DNA of 64,000 bases, taken from NCBI RefSeq assembly GCF_004000985.1, contig NZ_BIMH01000012.1, positions 56,697 to 120,696 on the forward strand, given 5' to 3'. A model generated the notes under the pieces. It saw only the letters and a program-made list of their open reading frames with translations. It was not told where the DNA came from and did no database searches. Position 1 is the stretch's first letter; every line of letters starts with the position of its first letter. This stretch comes from Paenibacillus validus NBRC 15382. Lineage in GTDB: Bacteria > Bacillota > Bacilli > Paenibacillales > NBRC-103111. This document shows positions 7,828-16,926 of the stretch, in pieces. A program made the position numbers and the translations under genes.

Positions 7828-8928
7828 TTACCTGGCTTTACCGGGCGATACCGTGACGAGGAGCGGATTCGGCTCCCCTTCCCCGCCCGCCGTTCTCAGC
7901 GCCATGTCTGTCTCCTCTAAAGGATAGTCATGGGAATTCATGATGCTGAGCGGAAATTTCCCCGAAGCGATAAAATCGACGGCCATTTTCACCGATTGGT
8001 AGCTGTGGCCTCTCACGCCTATAAGCTTCAGCGTCTTGGTGACGATCATGTCGATGTCGAATTCGGGAACCTTCCTATACTTGTAAGCTCCGAACAAGAC
8101 CGTACTGCCCCGGCCGGCTATAGCTATGGACGAAGTGATCGGCTCCGTGCCTCCGGATGTGACGTCGATGACGACATCGGCCATTTTACCGCCTGTAATT
8201 TCGCGGACGCGGGTTTCCAAATCCTCGGTTTGAATATTAACGATATGATCCGCGCCCAAACGCTTGGATAACTCAAGCCGCTTCATGCTCGTTGTTCGTC
8301 CAGTGACGATGACACAATCGGCCCCCGCAGCCTTCGCCGCAAGCGTACAGGCAAGCCCCTGTTGGCCCGGCCCTTGAATGACGACCGTTTTCCCCGGGCC
8401 TACGCCGCCTTGCAGCGACATCCACTCGAATCCGTTGGCCAACGGCAGCGTCAACGCCGCCTCCTCCGGAGGAACGTGCGCAGGCATCGGGTGCAGCACC
8501 GAGTTCGGGTGCAGGTACATATATTCGCTGAAGCCGCCCCATAGAGAGGGACTCAAGTCTGCCGGGGTGGAGCCGTAACGAATACCCCCCGCCCTCGGGT
8601 CCGTCGTTTTGCAGGAACGGTACATGCCTGTGCGGCAAAAGGTACATTGCCCGCATGGAATGTATTCCTCCAGCGCGACCCGGTCCCCTGCCTTCACGCC
8701 CCAACGCGCAGCTGCCGTTTCGCCGATCTGTTCAATAAACCCGACGATGTGATGGCCCAGAATACGGGGGGATTGCAATTTTTTGTAGTAGGACACGTCG
8801 CTGCCGCACACGCCTACGGTTTCAATGCGGAGCAAGCCGGAATCGTCGGCAAGCGGAGGCAGGCTGAATTCCTGCAGCTCCGTCGTTTGTACGCCCGTAG
8901 CGACTGCCGCTAATGATGTTCGTTTCAT
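7828..8928 (-). CDS. Zinc-dependent alcohol dehydrogenase family (MDR)
   Basis: This 366-residue medium-chain dehydrogenase has the catalytic zinc motif GVCGSD (near 38-43) and GHHIVG (near 58), and a structural zinc cluster CGQCTFCRTGMYRSC (near 95-109). Its nucleotide-binding segment is VVIQGPGQQGLA near 172; the usual GxGxxG is GPGQQG. The family oxidises alcohols, polyols or amino acids such as threonine. GAGGT precedes ATG 8928. It is the last gene of the minus-strand set that begins with the Rieske oxygenase, so it may dehydrogenate a diol or other intermediate there. Confidence 0.85.
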   Translation of the reverse strand: MKRTSLAAVATGVQTTELQEFSLPPLADDSGLLRIETVGVCGSDVSYYKKLQSPRILGHHIVGFIEQIGETAAARWGVKAGDRVALEEYIPCGQCTFCRTGMYRSCKTTDPRAGGIRYGSTPADLSPSLWGGFSEYMYLHPNSVLHPMPAHVPPEEAALTLPLANGFEWMSLQGGVGPGKTVVIQGPGQQGLACTLAAKAAGADCVIVTGRTTSMKRLELSKRLGADHIVNIQTEDLETRVREITGGKMADVVIDVTSGGTEPITSSIAIAGRGSTVLFGAYKYRKVPEFDIDMIVTKTLKLIGVRGHSYQSVKMAVDFIASGKFPLSIMNSHDYPLEETDMALRTAGGEGEPNPLLVTVSPGKAR

Positions 8929-9019
8929 GAGATCAACCTCATTTCTGCATCTTCATGAGGATCCGGCTGCGGCTCGAAGCCATGCCGATCAAGCCGGCAG
9001 CCATCACGCATTCCTTCTT

Positions 9020-10012
9020 CTAAATGGTATACTGCTCCAGGGCGGATTTCACGAATAGCTCTTCGACCGAAAGCTTGTTCTTGATAAGCCCCTGCTCATA
9101 GGAATAGCTGACGAGCGCTTCCAAAGTGGCGCGATTGTTCTGTAATCCGTAAGGCCAGAAATCCTCGCCCATCAGCTTCTTCGTTTGCTCGATTTCCGAT
9201 ACGAGCCAAGGCAGCGTCACCTTCAAGGCTGCGGTTTGATTGAAGCCCTCGTACACTTTATTTTTCGCCTCGACAAAAGCCTGATACAGGTTTTGCGCGA
9301 CCCACGGATGCCGCTCCAATATTTCGTCGCGAATCGCTATGACGTGCATGATCGGGAAAATGCCTGTTTTCTGGAAATAGGCCTTCTCCACGGAGACGTA
9401 GTCTTCAAACAGTCTGTTCACACGCGGCGATCCGTTCAAGAAACAAGACGGGGCGCGGGGTGCAATGAACGCGTCCAGTTCGCCGTTCTCCAGCATCTGG
9501 TTCAGCGTCTGCTCCGGACCGATCGGCTGAAGTCTAACGTCGGCCGGCAGCTCCAGCTTGATCTTCTCGACGCGGCCCGGTGTCTCCTGACCGCCGAAGA
9601 ACCATTCCACCTCGGACGGATGTACGCCGTATTCATGCTGCAGAAATCCCCGGATCCATACACAAGCGGTCAATTGATATTCGGGAATACCGATCCGCAT
9701 GCCCTTTAAATCCTCCGGGCGGCGAATCCCCGAATCCACGTTCACATAAATGCCCGAATGCCGGAAAAACCGCGACGGGAACACCGGAATCGCTGTAAAA
9801 TTCGGAAAGCCCCGGTCCCTTGCGATTAAATAGGACGACGCCGACAGCTCGGATACATCGAATTCCTGGTGGCGCATCATACGGAAAAAGGTTTCTTCCA
9901 CCGGCATTTTGAGAAAGTTCAGTTCAATGCCGTTGGGACGGACGGAACCGTCGATTAACGCCTGGACGCGGTCGTAATCCCAGCAGGCGAAGCTTAAGTT
10001 CAGTTTATTCAT
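9020..10012 (-). CDS. 4,5-dihydroxyphthalate decarboxylase / NMT1-like family protein
   Basis: This 330-residue protein starts MNKLNLSFACWDYDRVQALI, has no signal peptide, and shows the family segments NFLKMPVEETFFRMM and FDVSELSASSYL. These are typical of the family built around Pseudomonas Pht5 (4,5-dihydroxyphthalate decarboxylase), which shares its fold with NMT1/THI5-type binding proteins. Many members are probably ligand-binding proteins, so decarboxylase activity is not certain. The neighbouring Rieske oxygenase of phthalate-dioxygenase type supports a role in dihydroxylated aromatic acid metabolism. GGAGG precedes ATG 10012. Confidence 0.72.
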   Translation of the reverse strand: MNKLNLSFACWDYDRVQALIDGSVRPNGIELNFLKMPVEETFFRMMRHQEFDVSELSASSYLIARDRGFPNFTAIPVFPSRFFRHSGIYVNVDSGIRRPEDLKGMRIGIPEYQLTACVWIRGFLQHEYGVHPSEVEWFFGGQETPGRVEKIKLELPADVRLQPIGPEQTLNQMLENGELDAFIAPRAPSCFLNGSPRVNRLFEDYVSVEKAYFQKTGIFPIMHVIAIRDEILERHPWVAQNLYQAFVEAKNKVYEGFNQTAALKVTLPWLVSEIEQTKKLMGEDFWPYGLQNNRATLEALVSYSYEQGLIKNKLSVEELFVKSALEQYTI

Positions 10013-10070
10013 GTGGAAATCCTCCTTATTGATTTGCGTATAGGTCAGTGTCTTGTAAACGCTCTCGAAT

Positions 10071-11321
10071 CTAGGCGGAGATCGACTCGTTGCCGTCTAG
10101 CGATCGTTCCTGCCTGGGCATAAACACAATGAGCAGATTCGCGATGACGATCGTGCCCGCCACGAAATAGAAAGCGGCGAACAAACCGTACTTGTCGGAA
10201 ATCATGCCGCCAAGCAAAGGGGAGATCGATTGGCCGACCGACTGCATGCCGAACAGGATGCCTACGCTGGTGCCGGCCATATGCTTGGGTGACGATTCCA
10301 TCAGCCAAGCCTGGATCACGGGACGGACCGCGTACATAAAGAAACCGAGAACCGCGATTAAACCGATGAACAGCGGGGATTTCCCCATAGCCGTCATCAG
10401 GATCAGAATGACTGCCGTCATCGCCATGCTGGCCGTCAGTACTTTTTTGCGTCCCCACTTGTCGGACAAATGGCCCGAAATCGGAGCGGCGATAAAGCCT
10501 CCCATCTGCAGCAGAAACAAGCCTGCGCCGACCCACAACGGCGGGTAATTCAATTCATGCGCCAAATATAGCGGGAGAAACGTCAGCAGCGCGTTTTGCG
10601 TCATCGAGCGAAAGGCCGAGCTGGTTGAAATGAGCGCCAGGCTGCGGTTTCGAAACAATCCCTTCAGCCCGCTCACATATTCCTTAAGCGTCTGCCCTTC
10701 CTTCTCTTCTCCGGCCGCTTCCTGATTCTTTCTGGAGCCCGACTGCAAATTCCGCAGCAGGATGACAATGAGCAGCGCCATCGTAATGCCGGGAACGATA
10801 TTGATGACCACGATCTGCCTCCACGTAAACACGGCCAGCAGAGCGCCTATCGCAAGCGGCGCGAGCGCGTCGCCCACATTGGCCGCCATGCCGTGAACCG
10901 AAAGCACGAAGCCCCTCCGTTCCGGGTACCACTGCGCGAGCGTAGGGATCGCGGTCGGGTGCCAAAGGTTGTTGCCGATGCCGACCAGCGTAACGCAAAG
11001 AAGCAGCATCCAATACGTGGTCGTAAAATTCATAAACAAGTAGGGAATGCCGACCCAGAAGAGCGACAATGCCATCAGAAGACCTTTCTTGCCGATCGTA
11101 TCGACCAGCATGCCTCCCGGCACGTTGGCGATCGTGCTTGCCAAATATTGAAACGTAATGATCATGCCGGTTTCGGTATAGCTGAGCCCCAGTTCTTTCC
11201 CAATGATGGGGAGCAGTAAATAAAAGGTGGCCGGATACCAATGGGTTAATCCGTGGCCGATTGTGATCAGCCACATCTCTTTCATGGATCTCGGCGACGA
11301 TGAGTCAACCGCTTCACGCAA
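10071..11321 (-). CDS. MFS transporter, aromatic gene set
   Basis: This is a 12-helix MFS protein of about 416 residues (KEMWLITIGHGLTHWYPATF near the N terminus, GHLSDKWGRKKVL between helices in the second half). I place the start at TTG 11321 because GGGAGGGG lies six bases upstream; ATG 11285 is an alternative and the longer reading to 11378 runs into the preceding gene. It probably carries the organic acid processed by the flanking oxygenase, aldolase and decarboxylase-like genes, which are co-oriented and closely spaced. Confidence 0.85.
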   Translation of the reverse strand: MREAVDSSSPRSMKEMWLITIGHGLTHWYPATFYLLLPIIGKELGLSYTETGMIITFQYLASTIANVPGGMLVDTIGKKGLLMALSLFWVGIPYLFMNFTTTYWMLLLCVTLVGIGNNLWHPTAIPTLAQWYPERRGFVLSVHGMAANVGDALAPLAIGALLAVFTWRQIVVINIVPGITMALLIVILLRNLQSGSRKNQEAAGEEKEGQTLKEYVSGLKGLFRNRSLALISTSSAFRSMTQNALLTFLPLYLAHELNYPPLWVGAGLFLLQMGGFIAAPISGHLSDKWGRKKVLTASMAMTAVILILMTAMGKSPLFIGLIAVLGFFMYAVRPVIQAWLMESSPKHMAGTSVGILFGMQSVGQSISPLLGGMISDKYGLFAAFYFVAGTIVIANLLIVFMPRQERSLDGNESISA

Positions 11322-11340
11322 GGCCAACCCCTCCCTAATG

Positions 11341-11562
11341 TCACCAAACTTGAATAATGTCGGAAGCTCCCACCGCATTCCAGAGATTCATCACGCGGAA
11401 CCCGTCCCGTTCGGCCTGAGGCCACATCGTATCCACCTCGCGCAAGCCAATGACGACTTTCACGCCTTGTTCCCTCAGATGCTTCGCATAATCGGCCCCG
11501 TCTTCGCTGTAGCCGAGCACGGCCACCGTTTTGCCCCGTAGTTCTTTTTGAATCGCCATCAT
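11341..11562 (-). CDS. Truncated ketol-acid reductoisomerase-like Rossmann protein
   Basis: This 73-residue frame (RGKTVAVLGYSEDGADYAKH, then VKVVIGLREVD and ASDIIQVW) matches only the first part of the IlvC N-terminal domain, normally about 180 residues followed by a catalytic knotted domain. The glycine motif is GYSEDG instead of GYGSQG. It stops with TGA where IlvC would continue, and the following bases do not resume the protein in another frame. Yet it keeps a good ribosome binding site (GAGGAGAAGCC) before ATG 11562/11559 and sits within the operon. It may be a relic or a small NAD(P)-binding protein; a branched-chain amino acid role is unlikely. Confidence 0.5.
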   Translation of the reverse strand: MMAIQKELRGKTVAVLGYSEDGADYAKHLREQGVKVVIGLREVDTMWPQAERDGFRVMNLWNAVGASDIIQVW

Positions 11563-11681
11563 GGCTTCTCCTCTCTTCCGGTAACTGAAGTTTGTATCAG
11601 GATTGTTCTATGCCTTAACATTACCGCATGAGCTGCATATTTAGATACGGGATGTTCCCGTAGACGGAACAAATGAACGAT

Positions 11682-12368
11682 TTACATCCGCAACCTGGCC
11701 TGATAATAATCCCAAACTTTGCGGTACAGGCCGGGCCTCGCCAAATTGCGGACACAGTCCTCGATTTCCTGCTCGTTTAACACATAAGGCATGCCCAAAG
11801 CTTGAGCCCTGTACTGTCGTTTGGCGTTCTCCTCCAAATAAATGCACAGCGCGAACGTTTCCTCAAGCGTTGAACCGGCGATGACGCTGCCATGGGACTT
11901 CAGCAGAACGGCCCGGCTTTCCCCAAGCTCGTGGGCCAAACGACTTCCCAGCTCCGGCGTATTCACGGAATCGATGCAATCAAATACCGGTATTGAACCT
12001 AACAGCGCCGCCTGAGGGAACACGGGTCTGATCGGGACCCCGGTCATGCTGAAATAGGTCGACCAATTCGGATGAGCGTGAATAACCGCCTGCACGTCGG
12101 GTCTTCGTTTATAAATTTCCAGATGAATGTGCATTTCCATCGGAGGAGCATCATGCCCATCCAGCTGTCTGCCGCCGCTATCGATCGTGACGATGTCCCG
12201 GGCCGTCAGAGCGTTCCGCGCACACGGGCCCGAATTGATAAGGATGTGATCGGTGCCGGGAATGCGTACGCTGCCATGTCCGTTGTAATCGATAATCTCG
12301 GCTCGTTCAAGCATTCGGATACCTAGCGCCAAATTTTGCTTTAACGTTTCAGAATCGGGTGCTACCAT
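11682..12368 (-). CDS. Class II aldolase/adducin family protein, possible dihydroxyphthalate decarboxylase
   Basis: This 228-residue protein has the metal-binding HAHP motif near residue 107, a later KSHGS histidine near 167 and a PMEMH glutamate near 87, which are hallmarks of fuculose-phosphate aldolase-type enzymes. In phthalate operons of Gram-positive bacteria, members of this family (PhtC) act as 3,4-dihydroxyphthalate 2-decarboxylases. Immediate proximity to a phthalate-dioxygenase-type Rieske enzyme makes a decarboxylase role plausible here, but a sugar-phosphate aldolase cannot be excluded. Confidence 0.8.
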   Translation of the reverse strand: MVAPDSETLKQNLALGIRMLERAEIIDYNGHGSVRIPGTDHILINSGPCARNALTARDIVTIDSGGRQLDGHDAPPMEMHIHLEIYKRRPDVQAVIHAHPNWSTYFSMTGVPIRPVFPQAALLGSIPVFDCIDSVNTPELGSRLAHELGESRAVLLKSHGSVIAGSTLEETFALCIYLEENAKRQYRAQALGMPYVLNEQEIEDCVRNLARPGLYRKVWDYYQARLRM

Positions 12369-12449
12369 AGTCTCTCCTCCAGTATGCGAAATGAAAGGCG
12401 CCGAACCTCAAGCGCGCTGAGATTCGGCGTGAAACGGACGAGTTACGGT

Positions 12450-13724
12450 TTAAAACTTGGCTGTCATATCCTCAAGCAGCCCTTCCTTCCAATCCACGCC
12501 TTTAGGCAAAAACTTGTCGCAGCCTCTGACCATGTTGTACGTGCTTGGATCTACGCCACGCGGTACTTTGCCCGCCTCGATGTCTTTCATCGCCTCGAGC
12601 AGCAGCTGGCGCGCCACGATGATCGCGGTGTCGGCGGTGCCCAGCTTTTCCCTGGTGCGGTCGCAGAACGGCAGCTCCATCGTTTCCTGCAGGGCGTAGT
12701 CCTGAGTGTTGATTCCGGCGATGCCGGTGAACGTTTTGGTTCTTTGCACCTCGCGGTCAATGAGGAAATCGTTGGAAGGATTGCGTACCAATTTGTAGCC
12801 CGGCAGCATATCTGCTTTGCCGCGCCCGAAATCCGTTTCATGCTTCTCCACAAATTCGGGAGTAAACGGAATGTTAACGTCCGACGAATAAATAAAGTTG
12901 TACACCCATACGTTGGAGTCGTCGATCGGCACCCAAATATGTCCCGCGATGGACGGGAATTTCTCCATTTGGCCGTCGGTCCAGCGCACCATGGCCCCCC
13001 TCATCTGCTGTGCGGGCATAATGAACTGGTAAGCCCTTACATAGTTTCCGTCCTCTTTCAAATCGCGGATGCCGGCATATTTAAAGCCGTAGTCGGTTTT
13101 GACCACTTCAAGCTTCGGCGCGGTAGCTCTGGACCGGAGCGCGTTCTTATCGGCAATGTTATTGTTGTGGGCGAACGAGGAGTGGGACGTATCGATGCCT
13201 CCCTCAAGCGCCTGAAGCCAGTTACAAGCTTCGAATGTTTTCGAGACGTTGCGGAAATTTTCCGGCGCCCGCATCCATTCGTAATCCGGGTAGCCCGGCT
13301 GCAGCTCCTTCGGTCCCATGTAGGTCCAAACAATGCCGGCCTTCTCATAGGTAGGATAAGACTTCAATTTGACGCTATGTTTAAAATCACTAGTCGGCGG
13401 CTCGTTCGGCGTATCCGTGCATTGACCGTTCGTATCGAACTTCCAGCCGTGGTATACGCAGCGAAGCCCGCATTCCTCATTGCGTCCCCAGAACAGATGC
13501 GCCCGGCGGTGAGGACAGTAGGCATCGAGCAGCCCGATCGTACCGTTCGTATCGCGGAATGCGACCAAATCCTCGCCCAACAACCGGACGCGAACCGGCG
13601 GACAATCCGGGCCCGGCAGCTCTTCGCTTAAGACGGCAGGAATCCAATAACGCCGGAACAGCTCGTTCATCGGCGTCCCCGGACTCACCCGGCACAGCTT
13701 CTCGTTATCTTCTCTTTTTAACAT
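12450..13724 (-). CDS. Rieske non-haem iron oxygenase, phthalate 4,5-dioxygenase-like
   Basis: The N-terminal Rieske domain carries CPHRRAH and CVYHGWKFD (residues about 71-97), which ligate the 2Fe-2S cluster. The catalytic domain has ALEGGIDTSHSSFAH near 185-200, with histidines of the mononuclear iron site. Length (424 residues) and the opening (LCRVSPGTPMNELFRRYW) fit the phthalate 4,5-dioxygenase/vanillate demethylase-like group. Start ATG 13724 has better spacing to AAGGGAGAG than ATG 13730. It is the first gene of its operon. No reductase lies nearby, so an electron donor must come from elsewhere. The aromatic substrate is inferred only from neighbours. Confidence 0.88.
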   Translation of the reverse strand: MLKREDNEKLCRVSPGTPMNELFRRYWIPAVLSEELPGPDCPPVRVRLLGEDLVAFRDTNGTIGLLDAYCPHRRAHLFWGRNEECGLRCVYHGWKFDTNGQCTDTPNEPPTSDFKHSVKLKSYPTYEKAGIVWTYMGPKELQPGYPDYEWMRAPENFRNVSKTFEACNWLQALEGGIDTSHSSFAHNNNIADKNALRSRATAPKLEVVKTDYGFKYAGIRDLKEDGNYVRAYQFIMPAQQMRGAMVRWTDGQMEKFPSIAGHIWVPIDDSNVWVYNFIYSSDVNIPFTPEFVEKHETDFGRGKADMLPGYKLVRNPSNDFLIDREVQRTKTFTGIAGINTQDYALQETMELPFCDRTREKLGTADTAIIVARQLLLEAMKDIEAGKVPRGVDPSTYNMVRGCDKFLPKGVDWKEGLLEDMTAKF

Positions 13725-13863
13725 GTCCATCTCTCCCTTGAGTTCATAGATGAGGTTACCCGTTAACTTAAGTATAAATGCTGGCTTTTCCGCCTAAAAT
13801 CTTGAGTTCTTCTATGATGAACAAGCGCCAAAAAAGTTTGCGTTTTCACATGCCGCTCCCACT

Positions 13864-13893
13864 AAAAAAAGGCGTCCGTTCAGCACGGACGCC
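13864..13893 (-). terminator. Intrinsic terminator of the ABC importer operon
   Basis: GGCGTCCGT (13871-13879) pairs with ACGGACGCC (13885-13893); an A run at 13864-13870 gives a T tract on the minus strand. It ends transcription after the binding protein, so the Rieske operon uses its own promoter. The gap 13731-13863 otherwise shows nothing clear. Confidence 0.85.
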
Positions 13894-13901
13894 CTTCGCC
13901 A

Positions 13902-14978
13902 TTATTTGGCATAAAACCGTTCATCCACTACTTTATCGAGGCTCACATCTTTGGAAAGCGCCCCGGTTGCCTTGACGGTATCGATCGCCCATTTCATGCC
14001 TTCGATATTCATCTTGCCCTTGTCCGCGAGGCCCGGCAGCACGAAATCGAGCGATTTCTCCGCTTCGGCCTTGCTCATGCCCAGCTCCGCCATGGCGATC
14101 GCCAGCACCTCTTCGCGGTTGGCGCTATCCTTGATATACTTGACGGCCTCGGCCTGACCCGCCATGAAAGCGTAGACGACTTCCGGTTTGTCTTTAATCA
14201 GGTCTCCGTTTGCTGCCAGCATGTTGTGATTATAGGTGGTCAGTTCATCCCGCATTAAGGACAATCGGACAAAGCCTAATTCATCGGCCTTCAAATCGGT
14301 CGGCTGGCTCAGAATGGTTACAGACGCTTGCCCGGTTTGCAGCGCTTGCAAACGGCCCGCATTTTCACCGGAGTTAATGAGGCGTACGTCCTTATTCGGC
14401 TCGAGCCCGTTCTTCTTCAGCCAATACTGGAGTTGAATGTCGGTTCCGTTACCCGGCACGTTGCTGGCCGCCGACTTCCCTTTCAAATCCTCAGGCTTTT
14501 TGATGTCTTTAGCCACAAAAATCGAATACATCGACTTGTCGTCCAGCGTGCCGATCAGCTTGACGTTCGCGCCTTCCGCCACTCCGGTAATGATCGACTC
14601 CGGCAGCGAAGAGATGATCGGATATTCCCCGGTTTGAAGCCCCCTTAGCGCGAGTACGCCGCCCTTCACATATTCGAGGTTGATCTCCAAATTGTTTTTC
14701 TTATAGAATTCTTTCTTCTGAGCCACGTAAATCGGGAGGTAGCTCATGTTCTTCGAAGGCAGCGCCATCTTGATCGTGGTCAGCTGATCCGGCTTCATCT
14801 TCACAGTCGCAGGAGCGCCTTGGCCACCGGCATTCCCTTCAGCCGCCGGCACATTGGCCGCCTTACCCCCGCATCCGACAACGGCCAGTAACAGTGAAGT
14901 ACAGGCAATAAGCTTCAGCGAGTGCTTCGCTGCCCCTTTTAATGAACTTTTCAAATCATTTCGTGTCAGGCTCTTCAT
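13902..14978 (-). CDS. ABC transporter substrate-binding lipoprotein (SsuA/TauA/NMT1 type)
   Basis: The 358-residue product has a basic N terminus, a hydrophobic helix and a lipobox (LLAVVGC, cysteine near 36), so it is a lipid-anchored surface protein. The mature part (TIKMALPSKNMSYLPIYVAQ, KKEFYKKNNLEINL) is typical of aliphatic-sulfonate/nitrate/aromatic-acid binding proteins. It is the third gene of an ATPase-permease-binding protein operon. Related importers carry phthalate in some aromatic degraders, which would fit the adjacent Rieske operon, but taurine or sulfonates are equally possible from sequence. Confidence 0.87.
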   Translation of the reverse strand: MKSLTRNDLKSSLKGAAKHSLKLIACTSLLLAVVGCGGKAANVPAAEGNAGGQGAPATVKMKPDQLTTIKMALPSKNMSYLPIYVAQKKEFYKKNNLEINLEYVKGGVLALRGLQTGEYPIISSLPESIITGVAEGANVKLIGTLDDKSMYSIFVAKDIKKPEDLKGKSAASNVPGNGTDIQLQYWLKKNGLEPNKDVRLINSGENAGRLQALQTGQASVTILSQPTDLKADELGFVRLSLMRDELTTYNHNMLAANGDLIKDKPEVVYAFMAGQAEAVKYIKDSANREEVLAIAMAELGMSKAEAEKSLDFVLPGLADKGKMNIEGMKWAIDTVKATGALSKDVSLDKVVDERFYAK

Positions 14979-15002
14979 TTCTTTCGTTCCCCCTATAATA
15001 TA

Positions 15003-15809
15003 TTAATGGTTTCGCCATGGGGCGATCCATCGTTCTACATATTTCAACAGCTGCGTCAATAAAACGGACAAGACCATCAATACGCCGACATACCCTAAAT
15101 ATTCGGAAGTCCGGAACAGCTCGGAGGCATGCCGGATGGCGTAGCCGATGCCTTTGTTGGCGGCAAGCATTTCCGCCACAACGACCGCGATCAAGGCGCG
15201 ACCGATAGCCAGACGAATACCGGTGACGATATAAGATAAGGTCGAAGGAAATATGACCTCGCGAAACATTTGGTACGAGTTGGCCCCATAGGAGCGTGCG
15301 GCCTTGATCAGCGACGGATCCGTCGTTTTCACCCCGGCCATCGTATTGATCAGGATCGGGAAGATCGCCATCGTAAACACCATCATAATTTTCGAAAGCG
15401 TCTCCAATCCGAACCATAAAACAAACAGCGGCGTCAGCGCCACAACGGGCGTCGTGTAAAGCGCGGTGATGATCGGATCGAATGCATACTCGATTTTACG
15501 CCAGTAGCCGAGGATCAACCCGATGGGAATACCGATGAGCGCCATCCCAAATCCGATGCCAACCTCGACGGCGCTGATTGCCAAATGCCCGAACACCGAG
15601 CCGTTAGCGATGAACGCCCATGTTTGCTCCAAAATTTTGCTCGGCCAGCTGAACATAAAGGGATCGATGCCTCCCAGCTGCCCGACGATCTCCCAGATCA
15701 CGAAGATGATGCCAATCGTGACGACCGGATAGGTGACGGACGGGGGCAGCTTTGCCTTTTTCCGAGGGGCAGAGGTCAGGGATGGTTGAATGGTTGCTGT
15801 TTTTGCCAT
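15003..15809 (-). CDS. ABC transporter permease (SsuC/TauC type)
   Basis: This is a 268-residue integral membrane protein with about six helices and the BPD_transp_1 EAA loop (IKAARSYGANSYQMFREVIFP, near 170-190) that contacts the ATPase. It lies one base from the ATPase gene and 24 bases before the binding-protein gene, forming one importer operon. Confidence 0.9.
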   Translation of the reverse strand: MAKTATIQPSLTSAPRKKAKLPPSVTYPVVTIGIIFVIWEIVGQLGGIDPFMFSWPSKILEQTWAFIANGSVFGHLAISAVEVGIGFGMALIGIPIGLILGYWRKIEYAFDPIITALYTTPVVALTPLFVLWFGLETLSKIMMVFTMAIFPILINTMAGVKTTDPSLIKAARSYGANSYQMFREVIFPSTLSYIVTGIRLAIGRALIAVVVAEMLAANKGIGYAIRHASELFRTSEYLGYVGVLMVLSVLLTQLLKYVERWIAPWRNH

Positions 15810-15810
15810 G

Positions 15811-16623
15811 TTATGCTTCTCCTTTCTGATACTGACGGGTAACTTCGCCTTTGAGATGATTCCATATGATCGATTTATATTCCTGGTACTCCGGCAGAAG
15901 CTTCGTTTCGAGCGTCCTTGGGTACGGAATGTCGATGGTCAGGTCATCGATGATCCGACCCGGCCGCACCGACATCAGAAACACGCGGTTGGATAAGAAT
16001 ACGGCCTCGTCAATCGAGTGGGTGATGAAAATAACCGTTTTCTTCTCATGCTGCAGCATCTTGAGCACTTCTTCCTGCATGATCTCCCGGGTTTGCTCGT
16101 CGATGGCGGAGAACGGCTCATCCATCAGCAAAATTTTCGGTTCCACCGCGAACGCCCTGGCGATGCCCACCCTCTGCTTCATGCCCCCGGACAGCTGGTG
16201 CGGATATTTATGCTCGAAGCCGTCGAGTCCGACCATGCGAATATAGTGCATCACGTGATCTTTCACGTCTTTATTGTTTTTTCCGGCTAAACGCAAGCCG
16301 AAGGCCACATTCTGAAATACCGTATGCCAGGGCATCAGCGCGAAATCCTGAAACACCATCGCCTTCTCTCCGCCCGGACTTTCAATCGGCCGACCGTTAA
16401 TGGATACGCTTCCGGAAACAGGACGAATCAAGCCGTCCAACGTATGCAGCAGGGTCGATTTTCCGCACCCGCTCGGGCCGATGATCGAAATGAATTCCCC
16501 TTCCCGGATTGTACCCGACACATCTTTCAGCGCATGAACCTGATTCGGCTGTCCTTGATTATAAATCACATTTATTTCGTTAAAACTCATCAACGGCACT
16601 GTGGTGGCGGTCGTCATTGTCAT
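15811..16623 (-). CDS. ABC transporter ATP-binding protein (SsuB/TauB type)
   Basis: The 270-residue ATPase carries Walker A GPSGCGKST (near 51), signature LSGGMKQRVGIARA (near 146), Walker B ILLMDEPF (near 169) and the switch histidine in FITHS (near 202). These motifs define the nitrate/sulfonate/taurine ATPase branch. It is the first gene of the importer operon, with GAAGGGG before ATG 16623. Confidence 0.92.
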   Translation of the reverse strand: MTMTTATTVPLMSFNEINVIYNQGQPNQVHALKDVSGTIREGEFISIIGPSGCGKSTLLHTLDGLIRPVSGSVSINGRPIESPGGEKAMVFQDFALMPWHTVFQNVAFGLRLAGKNNKDVKDHVMHYIRMVGLDGFEHKYPHQLSGGMKQRVGIARAFAVEPKILLMDEPFSAIDEQTREIMQEEVLKMLQHEKKTVIFITHSIDEAVFLSNRVFLMSVRPGRIIDDLTIDIPYPRTLETKLLPEYQEYKSIIWNHLKGEVTRQYQKGEA

Positions 16624-16668
16624 GGATCATTCCCCTTCGTCGATATGGTTAGCCATTTCTTTGAAAAC

Positions 16669-16858
16669 ATGAAAGCGTCATCATTAGTATAAACCATGGA
16701 GGCGACTTTATTATGCTTTCATCATTAAAAATACTATTTTTGTGCCGGGTAACAAAACTGGCCGTTCTTCTATGCGGCACATGCAAAAAAAATATAATTT
16801 GGATCTCGGAACGATTACAAATTGCGAGACACCTAAAGCCGCCGGTCGCCCATATAAT
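16669..16858. promoter_or_regulatory. Divergent regulatory region with an inverted repeat and -10 boxes
   Basis: The 303-base gap between the importer operon (-) and the GlcG-type gene (+) holds an inverted pair ATGAAAGC (16669-16676) and GCTTTCAT (16715-16722). A minus-strand -10 candidate (TATACT, 16686-16691) lies between the arms, and a plus-strand TATAAT is at 16853-16858. No convincing -35 boxes are seen, so an activator may be needed. Confidence 0.35.
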
Positions 16859-16926
16859 ACAGGGAATCCGAAATGCGTATCAGAACCATTTGCAGGGCGA
16901 ACAAGGTTTAAAGGAGCGATAAACAA

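Noticed and set aside
12384..13631. 415-codon open frame opposite the Rieske oxygenase gene
   Set aside because: It lies fully antisense to a gene with clear Rieske and iron motifs; its own translation has no recognisable domain and is rich in arginine and histidine, as expected of a shadow frame.
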